DNA of 64,000 bases from Mycobacterium sp. 852014-50255_SCH5639931 (GTDB taxonomy: Bacteria > Actinomycetota > Actinomycetes > Mycobacteriales > Mycobacteriaceae), in assembly GCF_001665605.1 (NCBI RefSeq), contig NZ_LZSV01000029.1, positions 124,001 through 188,000 on the forward strand. The letters run 5' to 3'. Position 1 is the stretch's first letter. Every line of letters starts with the position of its first letter. The notes under the pieces were generated by a model. That model made no database searches, was not told the origin of the DNA, and saw only the letters and a list, made by a program, of their open reading frames with translations. Made by a program: the position numbers and the translations under genes. Shown here piece by piece: positions 17,523 through 25,250 of the stretch.

Positions 17523-18137
17523 TCAGGTGCGCTTACGTTTCCAGTGTGGGCTCTTGACCGCTTCGAGTGCTTCGGTGACGTAGCGATCCAGCGGCCACGG
17601 GCGACCCGACTGACGTACCCATTGCTGGAAACCGAAATCGGCTGCCGCGAAAGCGAGTTGCACCAGCAAGCCGGGACGGAGGTCGACGTCGGAGTTCACG
17701 CCCATGCGCTCGGCGATCAGCTTGGCCGCCCGCTCCTTGTCGGCGGGCGTGTGAACGGTCACCTTACGCAGCAGATCGGGGGCCACCAGCAGCGCTTCTC
17801 GCCACTCGTCGGTGTCCGCCTGCTCAAACGATCGGGTCCGCGTGATGATGGCGTTGATCAGCGCGACATCGGGTGACTCACTGGCGGGCCGCTGCTCGAG
17901 CAGGTTGACGATCGCTGCGCCGCCATGGCGAACGGGTGCGAGCAGCAACTCTTCCTTCGTCGGCACGTGCCGGAAGAAGGTCCGCGGCGAAACGCCTGCG
18001 GCAGCCGCGATTTCTTCCGTCGTCACGGCGTCGTATCCGCGCTCGACAAAGAGCCGAAACGCCGCGCGCCTGATGTCGGCCCGGATCTGGGCGCGCTGCC
18101 GGTCGCGCAGCGATTCTCCTCTGGCGGGAAAGGTCAC
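17523..18137 (-). CDS. TetR-family transcriptional regulator
   Basis: 204 residues. An N-terminal helix-turn-helix (GYDAVTTEEIAAAAGVSPRTFFRHV, here split as residues about 35-60) is followed by a helical ligand-binding domain. GTG at 18137 overlaps the upstream SDR stop (GTGA), which fixes the start against a much longer open frame. It is the last gene of the operon DapB-fold oxidoreductase, VOC, SDR, TetR. A perfect 15-bp palindrome between that operon and the divergent SDR gene (20544-20558) is its likely operator. Confidence 0.88.
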   Translation of the reverse strand: MTFPARGESLRDRQRAQIRADIRRAAFRLFVERGYDAVTTEEIAAAAGVSPRTFFRHVPTKEELLLAPVRHGGAAIVNLLEQRPASESPDVALINAIITRTRSFEQADTDEWREALLVAPDLLRKVTVHTPADKERAAKLIAERMGVNSDVDLRPGLLVQLAFAAADFGFQQWVRQSGRPWPLDRYVTEALEAVKSPHWKRKRT

Positions 18138-18907
18138 CGGAAGCAGCCGATTCCACCGTCGACGTGAATGGTCTGCCCGGTGATGAACGTCCCGTCGCTG
18201 CCCAGTAGGAAGGCCACCAGCGCGCCCACGTCGGTGCGGACATCCCCGATCCGCTTCATCGGCACGCGTCGCACGGCCTTCTCGTACTCTTTGGGGGCGA
18301 ACGACTTCCAGAACTTCACACCGTCCGATTCGGCGAACGGGCAGATCACGTTGACCCGGATGTTGTCGCGCCCCCACTCCAAAGCGGCGACCTTCGACAG
18401 GCCCCGGATGGCCTCCTTGGCGGCGGCGTATCCGCCCCATTTCGGTTCGCCGCCGGTGCCCGTCCCGGAGCCGAGATTGACGATCGAGCCGCCGCCTGCC
18501 TCGACCATTACGGGGTGCACGGCCTGCATGAGCAGGAAGGTCGCCCGCGGGCCGACGTCGTGACCGAGCGCGAAGTCCTCGGTGGTGATATCGACAAACG
18601 CCTTGGGCTCGTTGGTGGCGATCGCATTGTTGACCAGGCCGTGCACCGTGCCGAAGGCGTCGACCGCGGCCGTCACAATCCGCTGGGCGCTGTCCGGGTC
18701 GCGCAGGTCGGCCGTCAGCTTCTCGACGCGTCCCAACGACGACAGCTCGGCGGCTGTCTTGCCAAGCAACTCGTCCTGGATGTCGACCAGCAGCACCGCC
18801 GCCCCGCGTTCCAGCAGCGCGGCGGCGGTGCCCTTGCCCACGCCTTGGGCGGCGCCGGTAACGATCGCGACGTGGTCGCGCATCGAGGAAGGATGGCTGT
18901 AGGTCAT
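18134..18907 (-). CDS. SDR family oxidoreductase
   Basis: A 257-residue classical SDR. TGAAQGVGKG near residue 18, VNNAIA in place of NNAG, catalytic Ser in NLGSGTG, YAAAK Tyr/Lys pair, and C-terminal ITGQTIHVDGG. ATG at 18907 overlaps the upstream VOC stop (ATGA); its own stop overlaps the TetR start. It is part of the TetR-controlled operon and probably acts on the same substrate as the neighbouring VOC and DapB-fold proteins. Confidence 0.88.
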   Translation of the reverse strand: MTYSHPSSMRDHVAIVTGAAQGVGKGTAAALLERGAAVLLVDIQDELLGKTAAELSSLGRVEKLTADLRDPDSAQRIVTAAVDAFGTVHGLVNNAIATNEPKAFVDITTEDFALGHDVGPRATFLLMQAVHPVMVEAGGGSIVNLGSGTGTGGEPKWGGYAAAKEAIRGLSKVAALEWGRDNIRVNVICPFAESDGVKFWKSFAPKEYEKAVRRVPMKRIGDVRTDVGALVAFLLGSDGTFITGQTIHVDGGIGCFR

Positions 18908-19404
18908 GTGACCGGTCCCATCCGCAGCGGGGTCCCACGATGCATCTCGTAGGTGCTGCGCACACCGTCGGGCAGCTCGATGAACTCGACTGGGGTTCCG
19001 TCCGGATCCTTGACGAAAAACATTCGCACCCCACCGATTTCGAAGGGCTCCTGGTCGGGCGTGTAGCCGGCCGCGGTAACACGGCGGTGGGTGTCGTCGA
19101 GATCGGTCACCGACAGGGAGACGTTGTGGATCCCGGTGATGCCGCGACGCGCGGGCTTCTGATCGGCAGGACTCGCACCCAGTGACAGCAGCTCAACCAT
19201 CAGTCCGCCGAGCAGGCCGCCCACCACCCGGCCCTCCTGCTTGCGGGTGGCGTGCAGCACCACGTCGAAAGGCTCACCGGAGATGAGGGTTTCGAACACG
19301 ACCTCCATGCCGAGCAGGTCGCGGTAGAACGTCAGGGCACGGTCCATGTCGGTCACACCGACGACGAGGTGACAGAACGATACGTCGCCGGGGGCGCCGG
19401 TCAT
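18904..19404 (-). CDS. VOC/glyoxalase-fold protein
   Basis: A 166-residue VOC protein with two beta-alpha-beta-beta-beta modules: FCHLVVGVTDMDRALTFYRD at the N-terminus and HNVSLSVTDLD in the second half, ending KDPDGTPVEFIEL. Candidate metal ligands are His-12, His-93 and the final Glu. It overlaps the genes on both sides by four bases, so it is tightly coupled in the TetR operon. A dioxygenase, isomerase or glyoxalase activity is possible. Confidence 0.85.
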   Translation of the reverse strand: MTGAPGDVSFCHLVVGVTDMDRALTFYRDLLGMEVVFETLISGEPFDVVLHATRKQEGRVVGGLLGGLMVELLSLGASPADQKPARRGITGIHNVSLSVTDLDDTHRRVTAAGYTPDQEPFEIGGVRMFFVKDPDGTPVEFIELPDGVRSTYEMHRGTPLRMGPVT

Positions 19405-20480
19405 GACGAGGCGAGCCCGGGTGTCGGGCGGCCCGCGAACATGGGCAGGTCGAGGTAAGTCTTGATGCCGGGTTCGGCTGCGCAGACGTCGGGGACGGCG
19501 TTGACGCAGTGATTGGCCGTGGCCACCACGCCCGGATTCTTCACCAGCCCCTCGGCGATCGTCTCGGGCTGCAGACCCTTGAAGGTGAGGCTCACGGTGG
19601 GGTCACCGGTGATCTCCACCTCGAAGCGTTCGCCCCGGCCGCCGAAATTCCAGGCCGGCTCCAGGTTTTCCTCACCCATCAGCCAGTTGACCGCGGCCGT
19701 GATGACCGGCTCGCCGTCTACCAGGGCCTGCCAGCGGAACCGGCGCGCGGCCACCGTTCCGGTGGTGATCGGGAACGGTGCGTAGTCGATGTCGGCGGTC
19801 GCGACGGCGACGTCCTGAATGGTCCTGATGTTCGGCTCGATGCGAAATCCCATGTGGTCAGCGATCATTCGCACCGACTGCTTGAAGCCCGCCTCGAGCA
19901 GGCCGGCCATGGGCCCTTGCATGGCTTCCTCGGGGGTACCGCCGAAGCCCATGATGTGGCGCACGACGTCCGGGGCGTTGTAGGTGCGGATGTCGGAGAA
20001 TTCCTCGGCGCGGATGTGAGTGACTGCCGACGACAGCGACGACAGCATCAGCGGGAATCGTTCGGTGATGCCCCCGGGGTGGATCCCCGAACCGTGCAGG
20101 GTCACCCCGCCTTCCACCGCCGCGTCGGCGACGGCCTGGTGCCGGCGGTTACCCGGATCGGGATACACCCAGCCGACGGGCGTGACAACGTTCTTGCCGG
20201 ATCGCAGGATCGCGATCACCTCGTCGTCGTTGGGCACCAGGGGGCTGTACATGACGCAGTCGGCGTCCAGCGCCAGGATCTCGTCGATGCTGGAAGTGGC
20301 GGTGACACCGAGGTCCTCAATTCCGAGGATCCGCCCGACGTCGACGCCGTTCTTGTCGGCGCTGTGCACCCAGCAGCCCGCCAGCTCCAACTGCGGATGG
20401 TTCAGGACGCACGCGACGGCCGCCTTGCCGACGCCTCCGGTCGCCCACTGGATGACACGAAGCTTGGACGGACTACTCAT
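19401..20480 (-). CDS. DapB-fold NAD(P)-dependent oxidoreductase
   Basis: 359 residues. N-terminal Rossmann segment LRVIQWATGGVGKAAV belongs to the dihydrodipicolinate reductase-like / 2,4-diaminopentanoate dehydrogenase-like family that is much expanded in mycobacteria. SGIHPGGITER in the middle and a C-terminal TYLDLPMF are typical. ATG 20480 has a strong GGAGGT upstream; a longer frame to 20531 lacks one. First gene of the TetR-regulated operon, transcribed away from the SDR at 20587. A paralogue is at 47191-48258. The physiological substrate is not known. Confidence 0.85.
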   Translation of the reverse strand: MSSPSKLRVIQWATGGVGKAAVACVLNHPQLELAGCWVHSADKNGVDVGRILGIEDLGVTATSSIDEILALDADCVMYSPLVPNDDEVIAILRSGKNVVTPVGWVYPDPGNRRHQAVADAAVEGGVTLHGSGIHPGGITERFPLMLSSLSSAVTHIRAEEFSDIRTYNAPDVVRHIMGFGGTPEEAMQGPMAGLLEAGFKQSVRMIADHMGFRIEPNIRTIQDVAVATADIDYAPFPITTGTVAARRFRWQALVDGEPVITAAVNWLMGEENLEPAWNFGGRGERFEVEITGDPTVSLTFKGLQPETIAEGLVKNPGVVATANHCVNAVPDVCAAEPGIKTYLDLPMFAGRPTPGLASS

Positions 20481-20543
20481 CTGCTGACCTCCGAATTGCA
20501 TGCCTTTACACGCCCACGACCGGACTGGCACAGTATGACCCGC

Positions 20544-20558
20544 TGACAGTGACTGTCA
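20544..20558. promoter_or_regulatory. Palindromic operator, probably for the TetR at 17523-18137
   Basis: TGACAGT-G-ACTGTCA is a perfect 15-bp inverted repeat centred on 20551. It lies between the divergent starts at 20480 (minus operon ending in tetR) and 20587 (plus SDR/DUF1330). Position and symmetry fit a TetR operator that would control both directions. Confidence 0.65.
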
Positions 20559-20586
20559 ACATCGACTGCGAGTGGGAAGGCCTGTC

Positions 20587-21444
20587 ATGAGCATCCTCGA
20601 CGGCAAGGTCGCGATCGTCACCGGAACCAGCCGCGGCGTGGGCGTCGGCATCGCCCACGAACTGCTCCGCGCCGGCGCCACCGTCGTCGGCTGTTCGCGT
20701 TCACCGCTGGACGCCATCCCCGGTTGCGAAACCGACTGGGCCGCCCGGGCCTCCCAGAAGGTTTGTGACCAAGGGGACTACCGCGCGATCGATTCCTTCG
20801 TCGCCGAGGTCGTCGCCGAGCACGGCCGGATCGACATCCTGGTGAACAACGCCGGCGGGACCGTTCCGGCGCCGCACGCCGAGAGCATTCCCGAGCTGGT
20901 GCAACGCATTCAGGGGGCGCCCGCCAGCGACGACGAATACGAGCGCACCGCGCTGTTCCACGCGTACGCGGTGCAGATGAACCTCATCAGCCCGCTCTGG
21001 TTCGCCATCCGCGTCTACCGGCAGATGCGCACCCAAGACGGTGTGGGCTGCATCATCAACATCTCCAGCGGCGCCGGCCATCCGGCCGGATCACCGACGT
21101 TGGTTTCCTACGGCGCGGCCAAGAGCGGGCTCAACCATCTCACCCGCTCGCTGGCCGAGGAGTGGGGCCCCAAGGTGCGGGTCAACTGCATCGCGCTGGG
21201 GCCAACGATGACCGAGAACTTCCGGTCGTTCGTTTTGCCGAAGGACGACCCAACGGGCGCAAAGTATTTCGCCGCGGTTCCGCTGCGGCGTGCGGGCGAC
21301 CCCGCGGAGGTGGGCAGGGTCTGCGTGTTCCTGGCCGGCGGGGAGGCCGACTTCGTCAACGGCACCACCATCGAGCACGACGGTGGCATGCTGCCCGGCG
21401 TGCTGTACGAAGCGGGCCTGAAGACCATCACCGATCTGCTCTAA
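20587..21444 (+). CDS. SDR family oxidoreductase
   Basis: A 285-residue SDR. Cofactor loop TGTSRGVGVG, NNAGG, catalytic Ser in INISSGAG, YGAAK, and a C-terminal NGTTIEHDGGM. It has an insertion of about 20 residues after the NNAGG strand (QGAPASDDEYERTALFH). ATG 20587 follows GGGAAGG; an upstream GTG/ATG at 20572 is less likely. It is divergent from the TetR operon across the 15-bp palindrome and followed by a DUF1330 gene after 8 bases. Confidence 0.87.
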   Translation: MSILDGKVAIVTGTSRGVGVGIAHELLRAGATVVGCSRSPLDAIPGCETDWAARASQKVCDQGDYRAIDSFVAEVVAEHGRIDILVNNAGGTVPAPHAESIPELVQRIQGAPASDDEYERTALFHAYAVQMNLISPLWFAIRVYRQMRTQDGVGCIINISSGAGHPAGSPTLVSYGAAKSGLNHLTRSLAEEWGPKVRVNCIALGPTMTENFRSFVLPKDDPTGAKYFAAVPLRRAGDPAEVGRVCVFLAGGEADFVNGTTIEHDGGMLPGVLYEAGLKTITDLL

Positions 21445-21452
21445 TCGTCACC

Positions 21453-21836
21453 ATGAGCAACTTGGAGCCCAACGCCGAACAGTTCACGGCCCTGGCCGCG
21501 CGGCCCGCCGACGCACCGGTGGTGATGGTCAACCTGTTGAAGTTCAAGTCCCCGGATGGCCTGGAGTCCTACCGGCGTTACGGGCAGGAGGTCGCACCGC
21601 ACCTGCAGCGTGTGGGTGCCACCGTCCGCTACGCGGGAACTGCGCCGACGTTCGTCATCGGTGACGGCGAAAGGCCTTGGTGGGACGCCATTCTCATCGT
21701 TGAATACCCGACGCCGCAGGCGTTCATCGCCATGGTGACCACTGCCGAGTACGCCGAGGTGCACCAACACCGCGCCGCCGGGCTCGATCGGGGTGATCTG
21801 ATCGCCACGTCGGTATGGTCCCTCGCGGGCGACTGA
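21453..21836 (+). CDS. DUF1330 family protein
   Basis: A 127-residue ferredoxin-like-fold (dimeric alpha+beta barrel) protein. Signature segments are PVVMVNLLKFK near residue 23, the YRRYGQEVAPHLQRVG helix, WDAILIVEYPTPQAF and the late AEVHQHRAAGLDR. Family function is unknown. It lies 8 bases after the SDR gene and is probably cotranscribed with it under the palindromic operator. It is convergent with the adenosine-specific kinase-like gene, 3 bases apart. Confidence 0.82.
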   Translation: MSNLEPNAEQFTALAARPADAPVVMVNLLKFKSPDGLESYRRYGQEVAPHLQRVGATVRYAGTAPTFVIGDGERPWWDAILIVEYPTPQAFIAMVTTAEYAEVHQHRAAGLDRGDLIATSVWSLAGD

Positions 21837-21839
21837 CAG

Positions 21840-22337
21840 TCAGAGCTTGTAACCGATAGCGCGCAGCAAGTCGTGGCGCTCGGCCGCGTCGCGGTCGCCT
21901 TCCACTCCGACGGGAGTCTGACCGTCGATCACACCCACGATGCCGCGACCGCGCGGGGACTCCGCGACAATGACTTCAACTGAATTCGCTGTGGCGCAGT
22001 AGATCCCGCAGACTTCGGGCACCGCTTTCACAGGGTTGAGGACATTGACCGGAAAGCCCTCCCGCAGGAAGATCACGAAGCTATGTCCGGCCGCGATGGC
22101 CAGCGCGGCGCGAGTTGCCAGGTCGACCAAGTCCGCGTCGTTGCCGCTGCGGCGAACCAACCGCGGTCCGGACGCCTCGCAGAAGGCCACGCCGAACCGC
22201 AGCGACGGGCTCACGCCGACCAGGGCCTCGTGCAGGTCTTCGACCGTTTTGATGAAATGCGCCTGGCCGATGATCACGTTGACATCCTCTGGCTTGTCAA
22301 CGGCCACCACGTCCCAGCTCAACGATGGTGTCGCCAC
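21840..22337 (-). CDS. Adenosine-specific kinase family protein (Rv3735-like)
   Basis: A 165-residue protein of the DUF355/adenosine-specific kinase family. Typical blocks are NVIIGQAHFIKTVEDL, RFGVAFCEASG, GHSFVIFLREGFP, NPVKAVPEVCGIYCATAN and VIDGQTPVGVE. The length matches the family. The kinase activity in the name derives from an archaeal member and is not proven here. GTG start at 22337. Divergent from tgs2, the same arrangement as Rv3735/Rv3734c, so the conserved backbone resumes here. Confidence 0.85.
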   Translation of the reverse strand: MATPSLSWDVVAVDKPEDVNVIIGQAHFIKTVEDLHEALVGVSPSLRFGVAFCEASGPRLVRRSGNDADLVDLATRAALAIAAGHSFVIFLREGFPVNVLNPVKAVPEVCGIYCATANSVEVIVAESPRGRGIVGVIDGQTPVGVEGDRDAAERHDLLRAIGYKL

Positions 22338-22462
22338 GAACCCATGCTGCCACGCGGCCGCGGCCCCACGGCTACAGGCTTTTGTCCTTTATGAGGGGCC
22401 GAAAGACCGCGATGTTCTAAAGAGCGCCTTCGCCCCGGCGTCCGTCGAGGTCTAATTGGTGC

Positions 22463-23818
22463 ATGGAACTGATGATGCCCACCGACGCGATATTTCTGCT
22501 GGGAGAGTCGCGGGAACACCCCATGCATGTCGGCGGTCTGCAGTTGTTCGAGCTGCCCAAGGGCGCCGGCCGCGGCTTCGTTCGTGACCTCTACGACCGC
22601 TTGGTCGCGCAGGATGATTTCCAGCCCACTTTCCGCAAGCATCCGGCGGCGTTCGTCGGCGGAATCGCGAACCTGGGCTGGTCCTACGACAAAGACGTCG
22701 ACGTCGACTATCACGTCCGGCGCTCGGCTGTGCCGTCGCCCGGTCGGATCCGTGAACTGCTCGAGCTGACCTCGCGGTGGCACAGCAGCCTGCTGGATCG
22801 TCATCGTCCACTGTGGGAGACCCACATCATCGAGGGTCTCAAGGATGGCCGGTTCGCCATCTACACGAAGATCCACCACGCACTGATCGACGGCGTCTCC
22901 GCGCAGAAGCTGATGCAGCGCGCGTTGTCGACCGACCCCGATGACCCCGAGATTCGCGCGCCGTGGAGCCTGCCCAAGAGCAAGCGCAAGAGCAACCGGG
23001 TAAGCCCGCTGACGTCGGCGCTGCATGCGGCGGGATCCCTTGCGGCGCTTGCCCCATCTACGCTTTCGCTGGCCCGGGCGGCGCTCTTCGAGCAGCAGCT
23101 GACGCTGCCGTTCGGGGCGCCGCGCACCATGCTGAACGTCAAGATAGGCGGCGCCCGCCGCTGCGCCGCGCAGTCCTGGTCGTTGGACCGCATCAAGAGC
23201 GTCAAGAAAGCCGCCGGGGTGACGCTCAACGATGTCGTCCTGGCGATGTGCTCGGGCGCCCTGCGCTACTACCTGCTCGAGCAGAACGCGCTACCGGACA
23301 CGCCGCTGATCGCAATGGTCCCCGTCAGCCTGCGCACCGAAGACGAGGCCGACGCCGGGGGCAACCTCGTCGGCGCCATCCTGTGCAACCTCGCCACCGA
23401 TACCGACGACCCCGCACAGCGATTGCAGACCATCAGCGATTCGATGCGCAGCAACAAGAAGGTGTTCTCGCAGTTGCCTCGATTCCAGGCGTTGGCGCTG
23501 TCCGCCGCCAACACGTCAGCACTGGCGTTGGCGGCGGTTCCGGGCTGGGTGGCGTCGACGTCGCCGCCGTTCAACATCATCATCTCCAACGTGCCGGGGC
23601 CCACCCAGCCGATCTACTACGGTGGCGCTCGGCTCGACGGCAACTATCCGCTGTCCATCGCGCTGGATGGGCAGGCGCTGAACATCACGCTGGCCAACAA
23701 CGCCGGAAACCTGGACTTCGGTCTGGTGGGATGCCGGCGCAGCGTGCCGCACCTGCAGCGGCTGCTCGTGCACCTGGAGTCCTCGCTCAAGGACCTGGAA
23801 CGGTCGGTCGGGTCCTGA
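22463..23818 (+). CDS. tgs2: Wax ester synthase/diacylglycerol acyltransferase Tgs2
   Basis: A 451-residue WS/DGAT enzyme that acylates diacylglycerol (or alcohols) with acyl-CoA to form storage lipid. The active-site motif HHALIDG (HHxxxDG) is near residue 138; the C-terminal block NIIISNVPGPTQPIYYGGARL is complete. The N-terminus MELMMPTDAIFLLGE is typical for the family. Neighbours on both sides (Rv3735- and Rv3733c-like genes) support the tgs2 assignment. A weak DosR-like motif lies at 22395-22409. The Nudix gene starts 4 bases after its stop. Confidence 0.88.
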   Translation: MELMMPTDAIFLLGESREHPMHVGGLQLFELPKGAGRGFVRDLYDRLVAQDDFQPTFRKHPAAFVGGIANLGWSYDKDVDVDYHVRRSAVPSPGRIRELLELTSRWHSSLLDRHRPLWETHIIEGLKDGRFAIYTKIHHALIDGVSAQKLMQRALSTDPDDPEIRAPWSLPKSKRKSNRVSPLTSALHAAGSLAALAPSTLSLARAALFEQQLTLPFGAPRTMLNVKIGGARRCAAQSWSLDRIKSVKKAAGVTLNDVVLAMCSGALRYYLLEQNALPDTPLIAMVPVSLRTEDEADAGGNLVGAILCNLATDTDDPAQRLQTISDSMRSNKKVFSQLPRFQALALSAANTSALALAAVPGWVASTSPPFNIIISNVPGPTQPIYYGGARLDGNYPLSIALDGQALNITLANNAGNLDFGLVGCRRSVPHLQRLLVHLESSLKDLERSVGS

Positions 23819-23822
23819 GCGA

Positions 23823-24308
23823 ATGCCGAAACTCAGTGCGGGTGTGCTGTTGTACCGGTCCCGCGACGGCGTCGTCGAAGTCCTGATCGCCCACCCGGGA
23901 GGCCCGTTCTGGGCGCGAAAAGACAACGGGGCCTGGTCGATTCCCAAAGGGGAGTACGCCGAGGGTGAAGACCCGTGGACCGCCGCCCGACGCGAGTTCT
24001 TCGAAGAACTCGGGCTTTCGGCGCCGGCCGGGGCCCGGCTGGGACTAGGCCAACTGAAGCAGTCCGGCGGCAAGCTGGTCACCGCCTTCGCCGTTTGCGG
24101 CGACTTGGACGTGAGCGACGCGCGCAGCAACACCTTCGAATTGGAATGGCCGAAGGGTTCGGGCAAGTTCCGCGAGTTCCCGGAAGTCGATCGGGTGGGC
24201 TGGTTTTCGGTGGCGCAGGCCCGCGTCAAGCTTCTGAACGGGCAACTCGGGTTTTTAGACCGGTTGATGGCGCATCCCGATCTGGCGGGGTTACACGAAG
24301 GGACCTGA
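23823..24308 (+). CDS. Nudix hydrolase (Rv3733c-like)
   Basis: A 161-residue protein with an intact Nudix box at about residues 43-65: G at the start of GEYAEGED, then ARREFFEELGL (REUxEExGU). N-terminal SAGVLLYR is typical. It should hydrolyse a nucleoside diphosphate linked to X with Mg2+; the substrate cannot be read from sequence. It lies directly after tgs2 and is probably cotranscribed. Confidence 0.88.
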   Translation: MPKLSAGVLLYRSRDGVVEVLIAHPGGPFWARKDNGAWSIPKGEYAEGEDPWTAARREFFEELGLSAPAGARLGLGQLKQSGGKLVTAFAVCGDLDVSDARSNTFELEWPKGSGKFREFPEVDRVGWFSVAQARVKLLNGQLGFLDRLMAHPDLAGLHEGT

Positions 24309-24309
24309 C

Positions 24310-25214
24310 ATGCAGACGTTACGCACACCCGACGAGTCGTTCGACCGCGTGCCCGACTTTCCGTATGCGCCCAGGTATTGCGAAATATCGGACGGCGAGG
24401 GCGGGACGCTGCGGATTGCATGGTGCAAGAAGGCCCCGAGCGGGCCGACCCGATCCTCATGCTGCACGGCGAGCCGTCGTGGTCCTTCCTGTACCGCAAG
24501 ATGATTCCGATACTTGTCGGCGCCGGACACCGGGTCATCTGCCCCGACCTGGTCGGGTTCGGTCGCTCGGACAAACCGACCCGCCGCGAGGATCACAGCT
24601 ACGCGCGCCACGTCGAATGGATGCGCGCGGTGGCCTTCGACGTCCTCGACCTTCGAAACGTGACCCTGGTCGGCCAGGACTGGGGCGGGCTGATCGGTTT
24701 GCGCCTCGCCGCCGAACACCCCGATCGATTCGCCCGGCTGGTCGTGGCCAACACCGGCCTGCCGACCGGGGAGCAGCCGATGCCCGACGTCTGGTGGCGC
24801 TTTCGCGAGGCGATCACCACCGCACCGGAGCTACACGTCGGCGCGTTCGTGCAGGGTGGCTGTCGCCAACCGATGAGCGACGACGTGCGCGCGGGCTATG
24901 ACGCGCCGTTCCCCGGCGATGAGTACTGCGCGGGCCCGCGCGCCATGCCGGGCTTGGTGCCGACCTCGGCGGACGATCCCGCGGCGGCGGCCAACAAAGC
25001 GGCGTGGGCCAAACTCTCCGCGAGCCCCACCCCCATGCTGGTCGCCTTTAGCGACAGCGACCCGATCACCGGCCCGATGGGCCCGATTTTCCAACGCGAG
25101 ATGCGCGGCGCGCAGGGAATCGATCACCCCCTGATCCGCGGCGCCGGACACTTCCTGCAAGAGGATGCGGGCGAGGAGCTCGCGGGCCACATCGTCGAGT
25201 TCCTCCGTCGCTGA
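24310..25214 (+). pseudogene. Haloalkane dehalogenase (DhmA/DhlA-like) with a frameshift
   Basis: An alpha/beta-hydrolase that would cleave carbon-halogen bonds. The N-terminal 38 codons (MQTLRTPDESFDRVPDFPYA... GGTLRIAW) run from 24310. The rest (VQEGPERADPILMLHGEPSW... to 25214) is in the -1 frame. One base, most simply a G in TGGTGCAAG at 24421-24429, is missing compared with the family. All catalytic parts sit in the second frame: HGEPSW, nucleophile Asp in GQDWGG, Asp in FSDSDP, and His in GAGHFLQED. An N-truncated protein from ATG 24378 or 24420 is conceivable. It is either a recent pseudogene or a sequencing error. Confidence 0.78.
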
Positions 25215-25250
25215 AACTGCCTGCGGTCCGCCTAGGGGCAGAATGGCCGC

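Noticed and set aside
17523..19082. Single 519-codon minus-strand frame suggesting a fusion ending in a TetR domain
   Set aside because: The N-terminal part is an out-of-frame shadow of the SDR gene; the TetR start is fixed by the GTGA overlap at 18134-18137.
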